DNA of 41,840 bases from JBBQKG01 sp038326655 (GTDB lineage: Bacteria; Actinomycetota; Thermoleophilia; Solirubrobacterales; JBBDJG01): NCBI GenBank assembly GCA_038326655.1, contig JBBQKG010000027.1:1-41840 (forward strand), in the 5' to 3' direction. Shown in pieces: positions 14,924-23,488 of the stretch. The notes beneath the pieces are model-generated. The model was given only the letters and a program-made list of their open reading frames with translations, ran no database searches and had not been told where the DNA came from. Numbering within the stretch: position 1 is the stretch's first letter; each line of letters starts with the position of its first letter. A program made the translations under genes and the position numbers.

Positions 14924-15780
14924 GGGGCCGCGATCCGTCTCGTCCGCGGCGCGGGCTGACAGCGACGACAGACATACGTTCCCCGCCCGGCCGCGACCAT
15001 CTTCACGACCGGCCGGCCGCAGCGCACGCACGGCTTGCCCTCGCGCAGGTGGATCAGGAACTCGTCCTGCATCGAGCCCCGCGCGCCGTTTGCGTCGCGG
15101 TAGTTGTCGATCGAGGCGCCCTGGCGCGCGATCCCGGCTTCGAGTGCCTCCACGATGCCGCCATGGAGGCGCTCCACCTCCTCGCGGCGCAAGCGCCCCG
15201 CCGGCCGCAGCGGATGGATGCGCGCGCGGAAGAGCGCCTCGTCGGCATAGATGTTGCCGACGCCGGCAACGCGCCGCTGATCGAGGAGGAAGGCCTTCAC
15301 CGGCGCCTTGCGGCCCCGCGTCTCGCGGGCCAGCACGGCCGGCGTGAACTGGGGCTCGAGCGGCTCGGGGCCGAGGCGCTCGGCGAGGTAGGCGTCGAGT
15401 GCGGCGCGGCTGTCGATCACGAACCCCGTCCCGAGCCTCCGCTGGTCGACGAACAGGAGCCGGTTGCCGTCGTCGAGCGTCAGCCGCACCCGCAGGTGGG
15501 GCCGCCCCGGCGAGTCGTCCTGCTCGGAGGCCCAGAGCAGGCTGCCGGTCATGCGCAGGTGCATGACGAGGAAGCGCTGGTCCTCGAGCTCCAGCAGGAG
15601 GTACTTGCCCCGGCGCCCGAGCGACTCGATGCGCTCGCCGCGGAGATCGATCTCGACTTCGTCCGGCGACCGCGGCGCGCACCACAGCGGGTCGATCACC
15701 TCCGCCTCCACGACCGTCCGGCCCGCCACGCGCGCCGCCAGCTGGCGGCGGATCGTCTCTACCTCGGGAAGCTCGGGCAC
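14920..15780 (-). CDS. mutM: Formamidopyrimidine-DNA glycosylase
   Basis: This enzyme removes oxidised purines such as 8-oxoG and nicks the DNA. The 286-residue protein starts at GTG with PELPEVETIRRQL, so the catalytic Pro and Glu are directly after the initiator. It also has the conserved beta-loop Lys in RRGKYLLLEL, the MHLRMTGSL segment, QRRVAGVGNIYADEALF and the C-terminal zinc finger (CVRCG and CRRC). Sequence and length are standard. It is coupled to the P1 peptidase through a 4-nt overlap. Confidence 0.96.
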   Translation of the reverse strand: MPELPEVETIRRQLAARVAGRTVVEAEVIDPLWCAPRSPDEVEIDLRGERIESLGRRGKYLLLELEDQRFLVMHLRMTGSLLWASEQDDSPGRPHLRVRLTLDDGNRLLFVDQRRLGTGFVIDSRAALDAYLAERLGPEPLEPQFTPAVLARETRGRKAPVKAFLLDQRRVAGVGNIYADEALFRARIHPLRPAGRLRREEVERLHGGIVEALEAGIARQGASIDNYRDANGARGSMQDEFLIHLREGKPCVRCGRPVVKMVAAGRGTYVCRRCQPAPRTRRIAAP

Positions 15781-15818
15781 GGTCGCGCTTAAGCGTAGGG
15801 CGTGCCGACGGCGTGCGC

Positions 15819-16742
15819 TCAGCGCCGCGCGCGCGGGTGGGCCTTGAAGTAGGCGTCCTTCAGGTGCTGGCTGGAGAGGTGCGTGTAGAGCTGGGTGGTC
15901 GCGATGTCGGCGTGGCCGAGCATCTCCTGGACCGAGCGCAGGTCACAGCCGCCGGCGAGCAGATGGGTCGCGAACGTGTGGCGCAGCGTGTGCGGGCTCA
16001 TCTTGCCGGCGAGCCCTGCCGAGCGCGCGTGGCGCCCGATCACCTTGTAGAGGCCCTGGCGGGTGAGCGCGCCGCCGCGGAAGTTCACGATCAGGCGAGT
16101 CTCCTCGCGTGCGCCGACCAGCGCGGGCCGGCCGCGGCGAAGGTAGGCCTCGACAGCCTTCACCGCCTCGGAGCCGATCGGCACGAGCCGCTCCTTGTCG
16201 CCCTTGCCGCGTACCCGTGCGACGCCGTCGCGCAGGTCGAGATCGCCCGGCTCCAGCGTGATCGCCTCCGTCGCGCGCAGCCCGCACGCATACATCAGCT
16301 CGAGCAGCGCGCGGTCGCGCAACGCGACTGGCGCGGTGCCCTTCGGCTGCTCGAGCAGGCGCTGCACCTCGGCGCGGCCGAGCACGTGCGGCAGCTTCTG
16401 ACTCTTCCGTGGCGTCGAGAGGCCCGCGGTCGGATCTGACTCGCGCAGGCCCTCGCGGCGCAGGTGCCGGTAGAAGGAGCGCAGGCACGCGGCCTTGCGC
16501 TTGAGCGTCGCGGTCGCCGCGGCGGGGCTCTCCCCGCCGACCGCGAGCCCGGTCAGGAACGCTGACAGGTCCTGCGGCCCGGCCGCCTCGGCGGTCGTGT
16601 CCCGGTGCGCCAAGAACGAGCCGAACTGCAGCAGGTCGGATCGATATGACTGGAGGGTGTTCTTCGACACCCCGCGCTCGAGCTCGAGGTAGGCGAGAAA
16701 GTCGAGCATCAGCTCCTCGAACGTGCCGGTCGCGATTGCCAT
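15819..16742 (-). CDS. xerD: Tyrosine recombinase XerD
   Basis: XerD resolves chromosome dimers at the dif site with its partner XerC. The 307 residues have an N-terminal SAM-like domain (FLAYLELERGVSKNTLQSYRSDL) and the catalytic domain with R156 (GLRATE), K180 (RGKGDKER), H251 and R254 (HTLRHTFATH), H277 (GHADIATT) and the nucleophile Y286 (QLYTHLS). All catalytic residues are present. The position next to NUDIX and DUF3866 genes is typical of chromosomal xerD in Gram-positive bacteria and argues against a mobile-element integrase. Confidence 0.94.
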   Translation of the reverse strand: MAIATGTFEELMLDFLAYLELERGVSKNTLQSYRSDLLQFGSFLAHRDTTAEAAGPQDLSAFLTGLAVGGESPAAATATLKRKAACLRSFYRHLRREGLRESDPTAGLSTPRKSQKLPHVLGRAEVQRLLEQPKGTAPVALRDRALLELMYACGLRATEAITLEPGDLDLRDGVARVRGKGDKERLVPIGSEAVKAVEAYLRRGRPALVGAREETRLIVNFRGGALTRQGLYKVIGRHARSAGLAGKMSPHTLRHTFATHLLAGGCDLRSVQEMLGHADIATTQLYTHLSSQHLKDAYFKAHPRARR

Positions 16743-16775
16743 CCGACCGGTTTCTCGGGCGCGGGCCCCGGTCCT

Positions 16776-17228
16776 TCAGCGCGCGTCGCGCTCTGCAAGC
16801 TGCTTGAACGAGTCGACCTCGCGCCGCATGTCGCGTTCCGCGCGCGAGCGCACGCGCGCAAGCCGGTCCGCGAACCGCCCCAGGGGCCCGAGCGGAAGCG
16901 TGTAGGTCGCGTGGAAGTCGATCCGTGTGCGGCCGTTCCGCCCCTCGAAGAACCGCATCGTCGCCTGACCGGCGCTGCCCAGCGGGCGCGAGCTCCAGGT
17001 GCGGCTGTGCATGCGCGGCGGGTCGACCGCGACGACCTCGCAGCGACCCGAGACCAGCCGGTTGAACCGCAGCCGGTAGGTCGTCCCGATGCGGTCGAGC
17101 GGGCCGCTCACGTCCTCGATCGCGCGCACGCCCGGAAACCACTCCGGCACCCTCGCCGGGTCGACGTGCAGGCCGAAGACCCGCTCGAGAGGAGCCACGA
17201 TCTCGGCCGTGAAGCGAACGTCGCCCAC
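16776..17228 (-). CDS. SRPBCC/START-like ligand-binding protein
   Basis: A 150-residue polyketide cyclase/dehydrase-like SRPBCC fold. It opens with VRFTAEIVAPLERVFGLHVDPARVPEWFPGV, continues with TYRLRFNRLVSGRCEVVAVDPPR and GRTRIDFHATYTLPLGPLGRFAD, and closes with a long C-terminal helix (RDMRREVDSFKQLAE). Such proteins bind hydrophobic ligands or act as cyclases; no ligand can be named. The GTG start is 2 nt past the stop of the NUDIX gene, so the two are co-transcribed. Confidence 0.85.
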   Translation of the reverse strand: MGDVRFTAEIVAPLERVFGLHVDPARVPEWFPGVRAIEDVSGPLDRIGTTYRLRFNRLVSGRCEVVAVDPPRMHSRTWSSRPLGSAGQATMRFFEGRNGRTRIDFHATYTLPLGPLGRFADRLARVRSRAERDMRREVDSFKQLAERDAR

Positions 17229-17230
17229 GC

Positions 17231-17758
17231 TCAGAGCCTGTCCAGCTCGAACGCCCGGAACCAGAGCAGCGTGACCAGGCTCTTGCTGTCCCGGCAGGAG
17301 GCGATCAGCTCGTCGAGGCGCTCGAGCGGCTCCTTCACGACCTCAATGCGCTCGTTCTCGTCGGCCTCGAGGGGATCCTCGGAGAGGTCAGTCGCGAGAA
17401 AGGCGTGGATCTCCTCGTCGGTGAACCCGGGACTCGCGTAGAAGCTCGTGAGGAACTTCCAGGTCGCCGCGGCCATCCCGATCTCCTCGCGCAGCTCGCG
17501 CTTGGCCGTGTCGAGCACCTCGCCCCCGTTCAGCTTCCCCGCAGGCAGCTCCAGGAGCGCTTCCTCCCCGACGATCTCGCGCGGCTGACGCACCAACCAG
17601 ATCCGGTCGCCGTCGAAGGGAAGCATCACGGCCGCGCCGGGGTGCTCCACGACTTCGCGCTGGACCACCTCGCCGTCGTCGTGGCGGAACCTCTGCACCT
17701 TCACGGTGCCGATGTGGCCCTTCCAGATCTCCTCGCTCTCGACCAGGTCGAAGCTCAA
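17231..17758 (-). CDS. NUDIX hydrolase, ADP-ribose pyrophosphatase-like
   Basis: The product is 175 residues from a TTG that overlaps the DUF3866 stop (TTGA), behind a GGGAGGGCAGGG ribosome-binding site. The NUDIX box is complete: G74-x5-E80-x7-RELREEIGM (74-95). Upstream are VMLPFDGDRIWLVRQPRE and the ELPAGKLNGGE approach typical of ADP-ribose pyrophosphatases (NudF-like), and downstream SFYASPGFTDEEIHAF, also characteristic of that group. The likely reaction is ADP-ribose to AMP + ribose 5-phosphate. It sits between DUF3866 and the SRPBCC gene in a tightly packed operon. Confidence 0.92.
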   Translation of the reverse strand: MSFDLVESEEIWKGHIGTVKVQRFRHDDGEVVQREVVEHPGAAVMLPFDGDRIWLVRQPREIVGEEALLELPAGKLNGGEVLDTAKRELREEIGMAAATWKFLTSFYASPGFTDEEIHAFLATDLSEDPLEADENERIEVVKEPLERLDELIASCRDSKSLVTLLWFRAFELDRL

Positions 17759-18792
17759 CCCTGCCCTCCCTTGACTCGTGTTGAAAGCGCGGCGCCACCC
17801 GCCAGCCCGGCCAGGAAGAACTCCCGGTCCTCGTCCGCTCCACGGCCCATCGTGCCGGCCGGGAGCCCGCTCGCGAGGTATCCCTCGAAGAGCTTGCCGA
17901 CCTCGACCTCGACGGCCTCGTGCGGGCCGTCCGAGAGTGCGGCGCGCAGCGCGGCCGCTCCCTCGCCGTCGCCCGCCGGCACCGCCACCAGCACCGGCCC
18001 GAGGAGCAGCTCCAGCACGGTCGCGGTGTGGTGGCTGAGGCCGCGATGACGCGCGCGGAGATCGCCGCCCGAAAGCCGTGGCGTGAGCACCACCGGGCAC
18101 CCGAGCGAGAGCGCGGCGTGCGCGCTCGAAAGCGCCGCCAGGCCGCCGTGGCCGAGCGCGGATGCTGAGCCGAGGATCCCCGGCCCCGGGCCCACGAGCG
18201 CGCAGTCCCAGCCGAGCCGCCGGGCGCCGGCATCGATCGCGCCCTCGACCGTGATCGCATCGTGGCCACCGCCGAAGCAGGCGCCCGCCGTCACGTGATC
18301 GGCGATCAGCCCGCGCGCGAGCAGCTCCGCGACGACGTCCGACAAATCGCCCGGAAGCGCGCCGCCCGGGGTCTGCACATACCCGACACGGGCGCCCGCC
18401 AGCGCAAACGCGGCACAGGGCAGCTGTCCGTGCAGCGCGAGCACCCCGACCGGCATGCCCAGCGGGCGCTGAAGATCCTCCAGCCCCTCCTCGATCGGCG
18501 CGACCACATGCTGAAGGGACGTGTAGTTGAGCTTCATGACGTGGGCGTCGCTTCCCCGGTCTTCGGGCAGCGGCCCGACGTGGACGATGTCGAAGCCGCC
18601 GCTGCCGAGTCCGAGCTCCCGAGACTCCACGTTGACGATCACCTCGTCGCCGGCCCGGAGCGGCCCGGTCAGCTGCGGATAGGCGATCGCAGCGTGCTCC
18701 TCGCCGCTCTCCTGGAGGCGCACGAGGCAGCGCAGCAGGCGGTCTCCCGAGGAGTCCAGGCGCACCACGCTGCCCCTGCGCAACCTCAGCAC
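17755..18792 (-). CDS. DUF3866 family protein
   Basis: The product is 345 residues, matching the DUF3866 family that recurs beside NUDIX, pyrG and xerD genes in Gram-positive bacteria. It includes HVMKLNYTSLQHVVAPIEEG, GVLALHGQLP, TAGACFGGGHDAITVEGAID, LVGPGPGILGSASALGHGG and a late LSHHTATVLELLLGPV. The Gly-rich and His-containing motifs suggest an enzyme, but no reaction is established for the family. The GTG start is 2 nt past the M20 peptidase stop, and the stop overlaps the NUDIX TTG. Confidence 0.9.
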   Translation of the reverse strand: MLRLRRGSVVRLDSSGDRLLRCLVRLQESGEEHAAIAYPQLTGPLRAGDEVIVNVESRELGLGSGGFDIVHVGPLPEDRGSDAHVMKLNYTSLQHVVAPIEEGLEDLQRPLGMPVGVLALHGQLPCAAFALAGARVGYVQTPGGALPGDLSDVVAELLARGLIADHVTAGACFGGGHDAITVEGAIDAGARRLGWDCALVGPGPGILGSASALGHGGLAALSSAHAALSLGCPVVLTPRLSGGDLRARHRGLSHHTATVLELLLGPVLVAVPAGDGEGAAALRAALSDGPHEAVEVEVGKLFEGYLASGLPAGTMGRGADEDREFFLAGLAGGAALSTRVKGGQG

Positions 18793-18794
18793 CC

Positions 18795-19934
18795 CTAGAC
18801 CTCCGCGGCACGCACCAGCAGGCGGCGGGTGACCTCGAGCATCTTCTCGAGCGCCCAGGCGCTCACGCGCTCGTCGGGAGTGTGGTTCGCCTCCGTCCCG
18901 TTCGCGAGGTTGAGGCAGCGGAATCCCTTTGCGGCAAATGCGTTCGCGTCGCTGCCGCCGCCCGTCACCCGGTGGAGAGGCTCGATCGCGCAGTCGCGAA
19001 GCGCGGTCTCGGCGGCCTGCACCGCCGCTTCACCGGGAGCAATCCGGTACGCGCGAAACTGCTCCTCGACGGCCACATCGACGTCGACCTCGGCCGCGCT
19101 TGCGGCGTAAGTGATGGTGTCGACCATCTCGCGCATGCCGGCGCTCGCCTTCGCGTCGTCGAGGCTCCTGAACTCCGCCTCCATGCGGCAGCGCTCGGCG
19201 ACCACGTTGGTGGCCGTGCCGCCCTCGATCACGCCGACATTGGCGGTCGTCTCCTCGTCGAGCCGGCCAAGCTTCATCGCGGCGATCGCCCGGGCCGCCG
19301 CGACGATCGCGTTTCGCCCGTCCTCTGGGCGCAGCCCCGAATGGGCCGCGCGGCCGGTGAAGTCGCCGATCACCCGGTAGTAGGTGGGCGCGGCGAGGAT
19401 CAGCTCCCCGATCGGCGAGGCGTGGTCGAGCGCGTACCCGAACTCGGCCTCGAGGCGCGAGACGTCGAAGGCATGGGCGCCGCGGAGCCCGATCTCCTCG
19501 GAGGTCGTGAACACGAGCTCGAGGCCGACGGGCGCGGGCGATGCGACGGACTCGCGGGCCAGCTTCAGCAGAACCGCCACGGCGGCCTTGTTGTCGGCGC
19601 CGAGGATCGCCTCGCGGCGATTCCGGAACACCCCGTCCGCCAGCTCCACCTCCACCCGGTCGGCCAGCGGGACGGTGTCCACGTGGGCGCAGAACATCAC
19701 CGTCCGCGCTCCCTCCGGTCCCGGAATCCGCGTGAAGAGATTGCCGCAGTCGGCACCGGTGTCGGCGCTCGTCGCGTCCTCGTCGACCGTGAGCCCGAGC
19801 GACTCGAGCTGCTCGCGCACGAACCGCGCCGCGCCCGCCTCGCGGCCGCTCGGGCTTTCGATCTCGCAGAGCGCGACGAACGTGTCGGCCAGCCGCGACC
19901 GCTCAGGCGGCCCGGGCGGCCCGGCCACGCTCAT
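18795..19934 (-). CDS. M20-family metallopeptidase, tripeptidase T-like
   Basis: A di-zinc exopeptidase of 379 residues. The metal-binding and catalytic positions are visible: H84 and D86 (CAHVDTV), D114 (GADNKAA), the Glu pair 146-147 (TTSEEIGL), a later Asp (ALDHASP) and a C-terminal His (EANHTPDE). The dimerisation lid contains GDFTGRAAHSGLRPEDGRNAI. It most resembles peptidase T and its relatives, which release N-terminal residues from tripeptides. Its ATG directly follows the pyrG stop (TAGATG), so the two are translationally linked. Confidence 0.92.
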   Translation of the reverse strand: MSVAGPPGPPERSRLADTFVALCEIESPSGREAGAARFVREQLESLGLTVDEDATSADTGADCGNLFTRIPGPEGARTVMFCAHVDTVPLADRVEVELADGVFRNRREAILGADNKAAVAVLLKLARESVASPAPVGLELVFTTSEEIGLRGAHAFDVSRLEAEFGYALDHASPIGELILAAPTYYRVIGDFTGRAAHSGLRPEDGRNAIVAAARAIAAMKLGRLDEETTANVGVIEGGTATNVVAERCRMEAEFRSLDDAKASAGMREMVDTITYAASAAEVDVDVAVEEQFRAYRIAPGEAAVQAAETALRDCAIEPLHRVTGGGSDANAFAAKGFRCLNLANGTEANHTPDERVSAWALEKMLEVTRRLLVRAAEV

Positions 19935-21656
19935 CTATCTCGTGGGCGCGGGGTCCGAGCCCTGGAATCGCCCGGTGCGCGGCGTCTCCGCCTCGTCAGC
20001 AGCGACCTCAGCCCCGCCCCGTTCGCGGGCCCGCTCGAGCGCCGCTCCCACGAACTCGCGGAACAGCGGCTCCGGCCGGTTTGGCCGGGACTTGAACTCC
20101 GGGTGGTACTGCGAGGCCACGAAGAATGGATGGGCGGGCAGCTCGATCACCTCGACGAGGCGATCGTCGGGCGATGTTCCGCTGAAGACCAGGCCCGCGT
20201 CCGCGAGGCGGCGACGTAGCAGGTTGTTGACCTCGTAGCGGTGCCGGTGCCGCTCGTAGATCACGGGCTCGTCGTACACCGCACGGGCGCGTGTGTCGGC
20301 GTGCAGCTTCACGGGATCGGCGCCGAGCCGCATCGTGCCGCCCATGTCGTCGACCTCCTTCTGCTCCGGCAGCAGGTCCACGACCGGGAAGGGCGTCTCG
20401 GGATCGAACTCGGCCGAGTTCGCACCCGCCATCCCCACCACGTGCCGCGCGAAGTCCACGACCGCGAGCTGCATGCCGAGGCAAATGCCGAGGAACGGGA
20501 TCTCCCGCTCGCGCGCGATCCGCGCCGCGTTGATCTTGCCCTCGATGCCGCGCACGCCGAAGCCGCCGGGGATCAGGATCCCGTCGGCCTCGCTGAGCAG
20601 GTCCATGCCCTCGTGCTCGTCGAGCGTCTCCGAGTCGGCCCAGAACACCTCGATCTTCGCGCCGTGGTGGAAGCCGGCATGGCGAAGCGCCTCGACCACC
20701 GAGAGGTAGGCGTCGGCGAGCTTCACGTATTTGCCGACCAGTGCGATGCGCACGGTCTCGCGCGCGGCCGAGGCCCTTCGCACGATCTCCTCCCAGTCCG
20801 TGAGGTCGGGGGACTGCGCCTCCATGCCGAAGTGATCGAGGATCAGGTCGTCGACGCCCTCGGCGCGGAACATCAGCGGCACCTTGTAGACATCGTCGAC
20901 GTCGCGGGCGGAGATGACCGCGTCCACCGGCAGGCTCGCGAACAGCGCGATCTTCTCGCGGATGTCACGAGAAAGCGCCTCCTCGGAGCGGCACACGACC
21001 ATGTCGGGCTGGATGCCAATCCGCCGCAGCTCGTTGACAGAGTGCTGCGTGGGCTTCGTCTTCAGCTCACCCGCGTGCTCGATGAACGGCACCAGCGTGA
21101 GGTGCACGAAGATGCAGCGGTCCCGGCCGAGCTCGGTCTGGAGTTGCCGGATCGCCTCGAGGAACGGCAGCGACTCGATGTCGCCCACGGTGCCGCCGAT
21201 CTCGGTGATCACGACGTCGAGGTCCTGCGACTCGGCGACCAGCTTGACGCGTTGCTTGATCTCGTCGGTCACGTGCGGGATCACCTGCACGGTGCCGCCG
21301 AGGAAGTCCCCGCGGCGCTCCTTGCGAATCACGGAGTAATAGACGCCGCCCGCCGTCACGTTGGACGTGCGGGAGGTGTTCTCGTCCGTGAAGCGCTCGT
21401 AGTGGCCGAGGTCGAGGTCGGTCTCGGCGCCGTCCTCGGTGACGAACACCTCGCCGTGCTGAAACGGGCTCATCGTGCCCGGATCGACGTTGATGTAGGG
21501 GTCAAACTTCTGGATCTGGACCCGCAGGCCACGGCTCACGAGCAACCGGCCAATCGAGGCCGCGGCAATGCCCTTGCCGAGCGAGGACACCACGCCGCCG
21601 GTCACGAAGATGTACCGAGGAGAGCGACCAGAACGGCTTTGTGAGCGGTCGGCCAT
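19935..21656 (-). CDS. pyrG: CTP synthase
   Basis: PyrG makes CTP from UTP, ATP and glutamine. The 573-residue protein has the synthetase half beginning YIFVTGGVVSSLGKGIAAASIG, with QKFDPYINVDPGTMSPFQHGEV and VITEIGGTVGDIES. The glutamine amidotransferase half has the nucleophile C392 in GICLGMQLAVVDFAR and the His-Glu pair in QYHPEFKSRP. A short acidic C-terminal tail follows. All family motifs are present and the length is usual. It is the first of a packed run pyrG-M20-DUF3866-NUDIX-SRPBCC. I see no strong Shine-Dalgarno. Confidence 0.98.
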   Translation of the reverse strand: MADRSQSRSGRSPRYIFVTGGVVSSLGKGIAAASIGRLLVSRGLRVQIQKFDPYINVDPGTMSPFQHGEVFVTEDGAETDLDLGHYERFTDENTSRTSNVTAGGVYYSVIRKERRGDFLGGTVQVIPHVTDEIKQRVKLVAESQDLDVVITEIGGTVGDIESLPFLEAIRQLQTELGRDRCIFVHLTLVPFIEHAGELKTKPTQHSVNELRRIGIQPDMVVCRSEEALSRDIREKIALFASLPVDAVISARDVDDVYKVPLMFRAEGVDDLILDHFGMEAQSPDLTDWEEIVRRASAARETVRIALVGKYVKLADAYLSVVEALRHAGFHHGAKIEVFWADSETLDEHEGMDLLSEADGILIPGGFGVRGIEGKINAARIAREREIPFLGICLGMQLAVVDFARHVVGMAGANSAEFDPETPFPVVDLLPEQKEVDDMGGTMRLGADPVKLHADTRARAVYDEPVIYERHRHRYEVNNLLRRRLADAGLVFSGTSPDDRLVEVIELPAHPFFVASQYHPEFKSRPNRPEPLFREFVGAALERARERGGAEVAADEAETPRTGRFQGSDPAPTR

Positions 21657-21694
21657 CTACGAAATCAAGGTATCGGCGTGTTCGGATGGCTGGC

Positions 21695-22570
21695 TCAAAG
21701 GGGCTGCGAGGTCTCGGGAGCCCTCCCGAGCGAGTCTAGACGACGAAGGATCGGGTTCCGCTCGACGAGCGCGCTGATCGACCGGAACTCTCCGTAAATA
21801 GTGAGAACCGCGAGCACCCCGAGGGCGATCGCCTCACCGGTCGGCCCGAGCGCCACGATCAACCAGAACCCCGCGACGGCCCCGAGCACGTTCGAGCCGG
21901 CGTCGCCGAGCATCGCGCGCTCGCGCAAGTCGTACGGCAGGAGCACGAGCGCGGGGCCGATGAACAATCCGAGCGCCCGGAGCGCATAGGTGTTCCACGA
22001 TCCGAGTGTCAGGACGGCGCCGAACGCGACGAACACCTTGCCCGCGCGCCCGGGCCGCAGGTCGAGCAGGTTGAACAAGTTCGTGGCGAGCACCAGCACC
22101 CCCACGCCGACCAAATACTCCGCGGCGGTGCGTCCCTGCCCCGACAGCACGTACAGCGCCAGGCCCAGTGTCCCGAGGGCCTTCAGGACGCCCGTGCTGA
22201 GGTCTCCGCCGGCGGCCGCGCGCGCGTGGCCGCGGAGACCACGAGGCGCCCGCGGATCGGCATCGGTGCCGGCCGGCCTGCGACCGCCGAGGAGGTCGTC
22301 GACCAGGCCCAGCACCGCCACCCCGATCACGAACAGGAGCGCCTCGCCCGCCTCGGGCGCGAGCGTGTCGGCGTCGGCCAGCTCATCGAGCGCAGCCAGC
22401 GGGCCGAGCGCGAGCAGCGCCGCCAGCACGATCAGGGTCCCCGACGCGGCCGGGAGCACGATCCCGCGATAGTTCTCCCGCACCACGCCCGAGCGCTCCA
22501 GCCGGGCGAGCAGGGCGGGCGCGAGCAACGCCGCCGTGCCAAGCGAAAGGGCGAGCGGAAGCCAGCGCAC
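21695..22570 (-). CDS. WecA/MraY-like membrane phosphosugar transferase, divergent
   Basis: A 291-residue polytopic protein of the family that transfers sugar 1-phosphate to a polyprenyl phosphate. Hydrophobic segments cover most of the length. Recognisable motifs are GLVDDLLGG (first Asp pair), NLFNLLDLRPGRAGK and MLGDAGSNVLGA. The central motif, normally N-x2-N-x2-DG-x-DGLA, has lost the DG-DG residues, so catalysis on the usual substrate is uncertain. It lies 8 nt after steB and 38 bp before pyrG, a conserved actinobacterial neighbourhood linked to septum formation. It may act on an unusual lipid carrier or be a non-catalytic member. Confidence 0.8.
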   Translation of the reverse strand: MRWLPLALSLGTAALLAPALLARLERSGVVRENYRGIVLPAASGTLIVLAALLALGPLAALDELADADTLAPEAGEALLFVIGVAVLGLVDDLLGGRRPAGTDADPRAPRGLRGHARAAAGGDLSTGVLKALGTLGLALYVLSGQGRTAAEYLVGVGVLVLATNLFNLLDLRPGRAGKVFVAFGAVLTLGSWNTYALRALGLFIGPALVLLPYDLRERAMLGDAGSNVLGAVAGFWLIVALGPTGEAIALGVLAVLTIYGEFRSISALVERNPILRRLDSLGRAPETSQPL

Positions 22571-22578
22571 GCCTGCGC

Positions 22579-23457
22579 CTAGGGCCGCTGCGCCGAGCCC
22601 GTGTCCGGGGCCTTCGGGAGGAGGTGGTCGGCGGAGCCCTTGATCCCGTAGGTACCGCCAGCGTCGCCTGCGAAGACCCAGACGACCGCGGTCTCCCCCG
22701 CGGTCAGGTCGATGTCATCGACGCTCGCGATTCCCCGGCCCGCCATGAAGCCGGCCTGGGAGGGATCGGTGCCGGTCGTCTCGACCCCAACCGCGCCTGC
22801 CTGGGTGTCCTTCAGCGCCGACAGGAGGCCCGACTCGAATCGGTCCTGCGCCTGTTTCTCCGAGCCGTCGAGGCCGTCACGGTCGCGCACGTAGACGACC
22901 CCGTCCAGGCCGCGATACTCGCCTCGCGAGCTGGAGAACAGGCTGTGGCGCAGGCGCGGGATCAGGTTTCCGCCGTTCACGAGCTGCCTGCCCACACGGC
23001 GTCCGAAGCGCTCGAGCTGGTCCTGGGAGCGGTCGAGGCGCGCGAGCTTCGTGCCCTTCATCTCGGACGCCAGCCGGCCGAGCGGGAGCGGTGACTTGAT
23101 CACGCTCACCGAGTCCACCGTCGCGCCGGCCGGCTCGACGGCGTCCGAGACGGCGGACGAGTACCCGCCCGGCAGCCTGCCCATCGCGAGGATCCCGACG
23201 CGCCATCCCGGCAGCAGGTCCTTCACCAGCGGCCCGTATGTCTGGCGCTCGTAGTCGTCACGGGTGCTGAGCTGGCGCCGGAGGTCGGCGTTCCGCGAGC
23301 GCGCGCTGTCGAGGTCGCCGCGAAGCGACCGCTCGAGGTTCTTGCTCGCGTCGGACACGACCCCGTTCTCGCCGATCGCGACGCCCAGCAGGATCCCGAT
23401 CCCGAGCGCGAGGAACACCGCGCCGAGCGACATCGCGTGATACCGGAAGCTGAACAA
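22579..23457 (-). CDS. steB: SteB/MctB-like membrane-anchored coiled-coil protein
   Basis: The product is 292 residues. The N-terminus FSFRYHAMSLGAVFLALGIGILLGVAIG is the family hallmark and gives one membrane anchor. A coiled coil follows (about 33-72, rich in Arg, Asp, Leu), then an extracytoplasmic alpha/beta domain. The family is annotated as copper transporter MctB from mycobacteria; in corynebacteria the homologue SteB pairs with SteA in septal cell-wall cleavage. A steA gene lies 31 bp upstream, so I favour the SteB role. No metal-binding motif stands out that would support copper transport. Confidence 0.85.
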   Translation of the reverse strand: MFSFRYHAMSLGAVFLALGIGILLGVAIGENGVVSDASKNLERSLRGDLDSARSRNADLRRQLSTRDDYERQTYGPLVKDLLPGWRVGILAMGRLPGGYSSAVSDAVEPAGATVDSVSVIKSPLPLGRLASEMKGTKLARLDRSQDQLERFGRRVGRQLVNGGNLIPRLRHSLFSSSRGEYRGLDGVVYVRDRDGLDGSEKQAQDRFESGLLSALKDTQAGAVGVETTGTDPSQAGFMAGRGIASVDDIDLTAGETAVVWVFAGDAGGTYGIKGSADHLLPKAPDTGSAQRP

Positions 23458-23488
23458 GGCGCGGCAACCCTATCCAGCGCGTCGGGGC

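Noticed and set aside
14924..15685. Upstream extension of the P1 peptidase frame
   Set aside because: It lies entirely within mutM and encodes Arg-rich nonsense; the GTGA overlap at 14920-14923 gives a clean start.
15819..16742. Tyrosine recombinase as a sign of an integrated element
   Set aside because: Sequence and neighbours (mutM, NUDIX, DUF3866) fit chromosomal XerD, and no att sites or mobile genes flank it.
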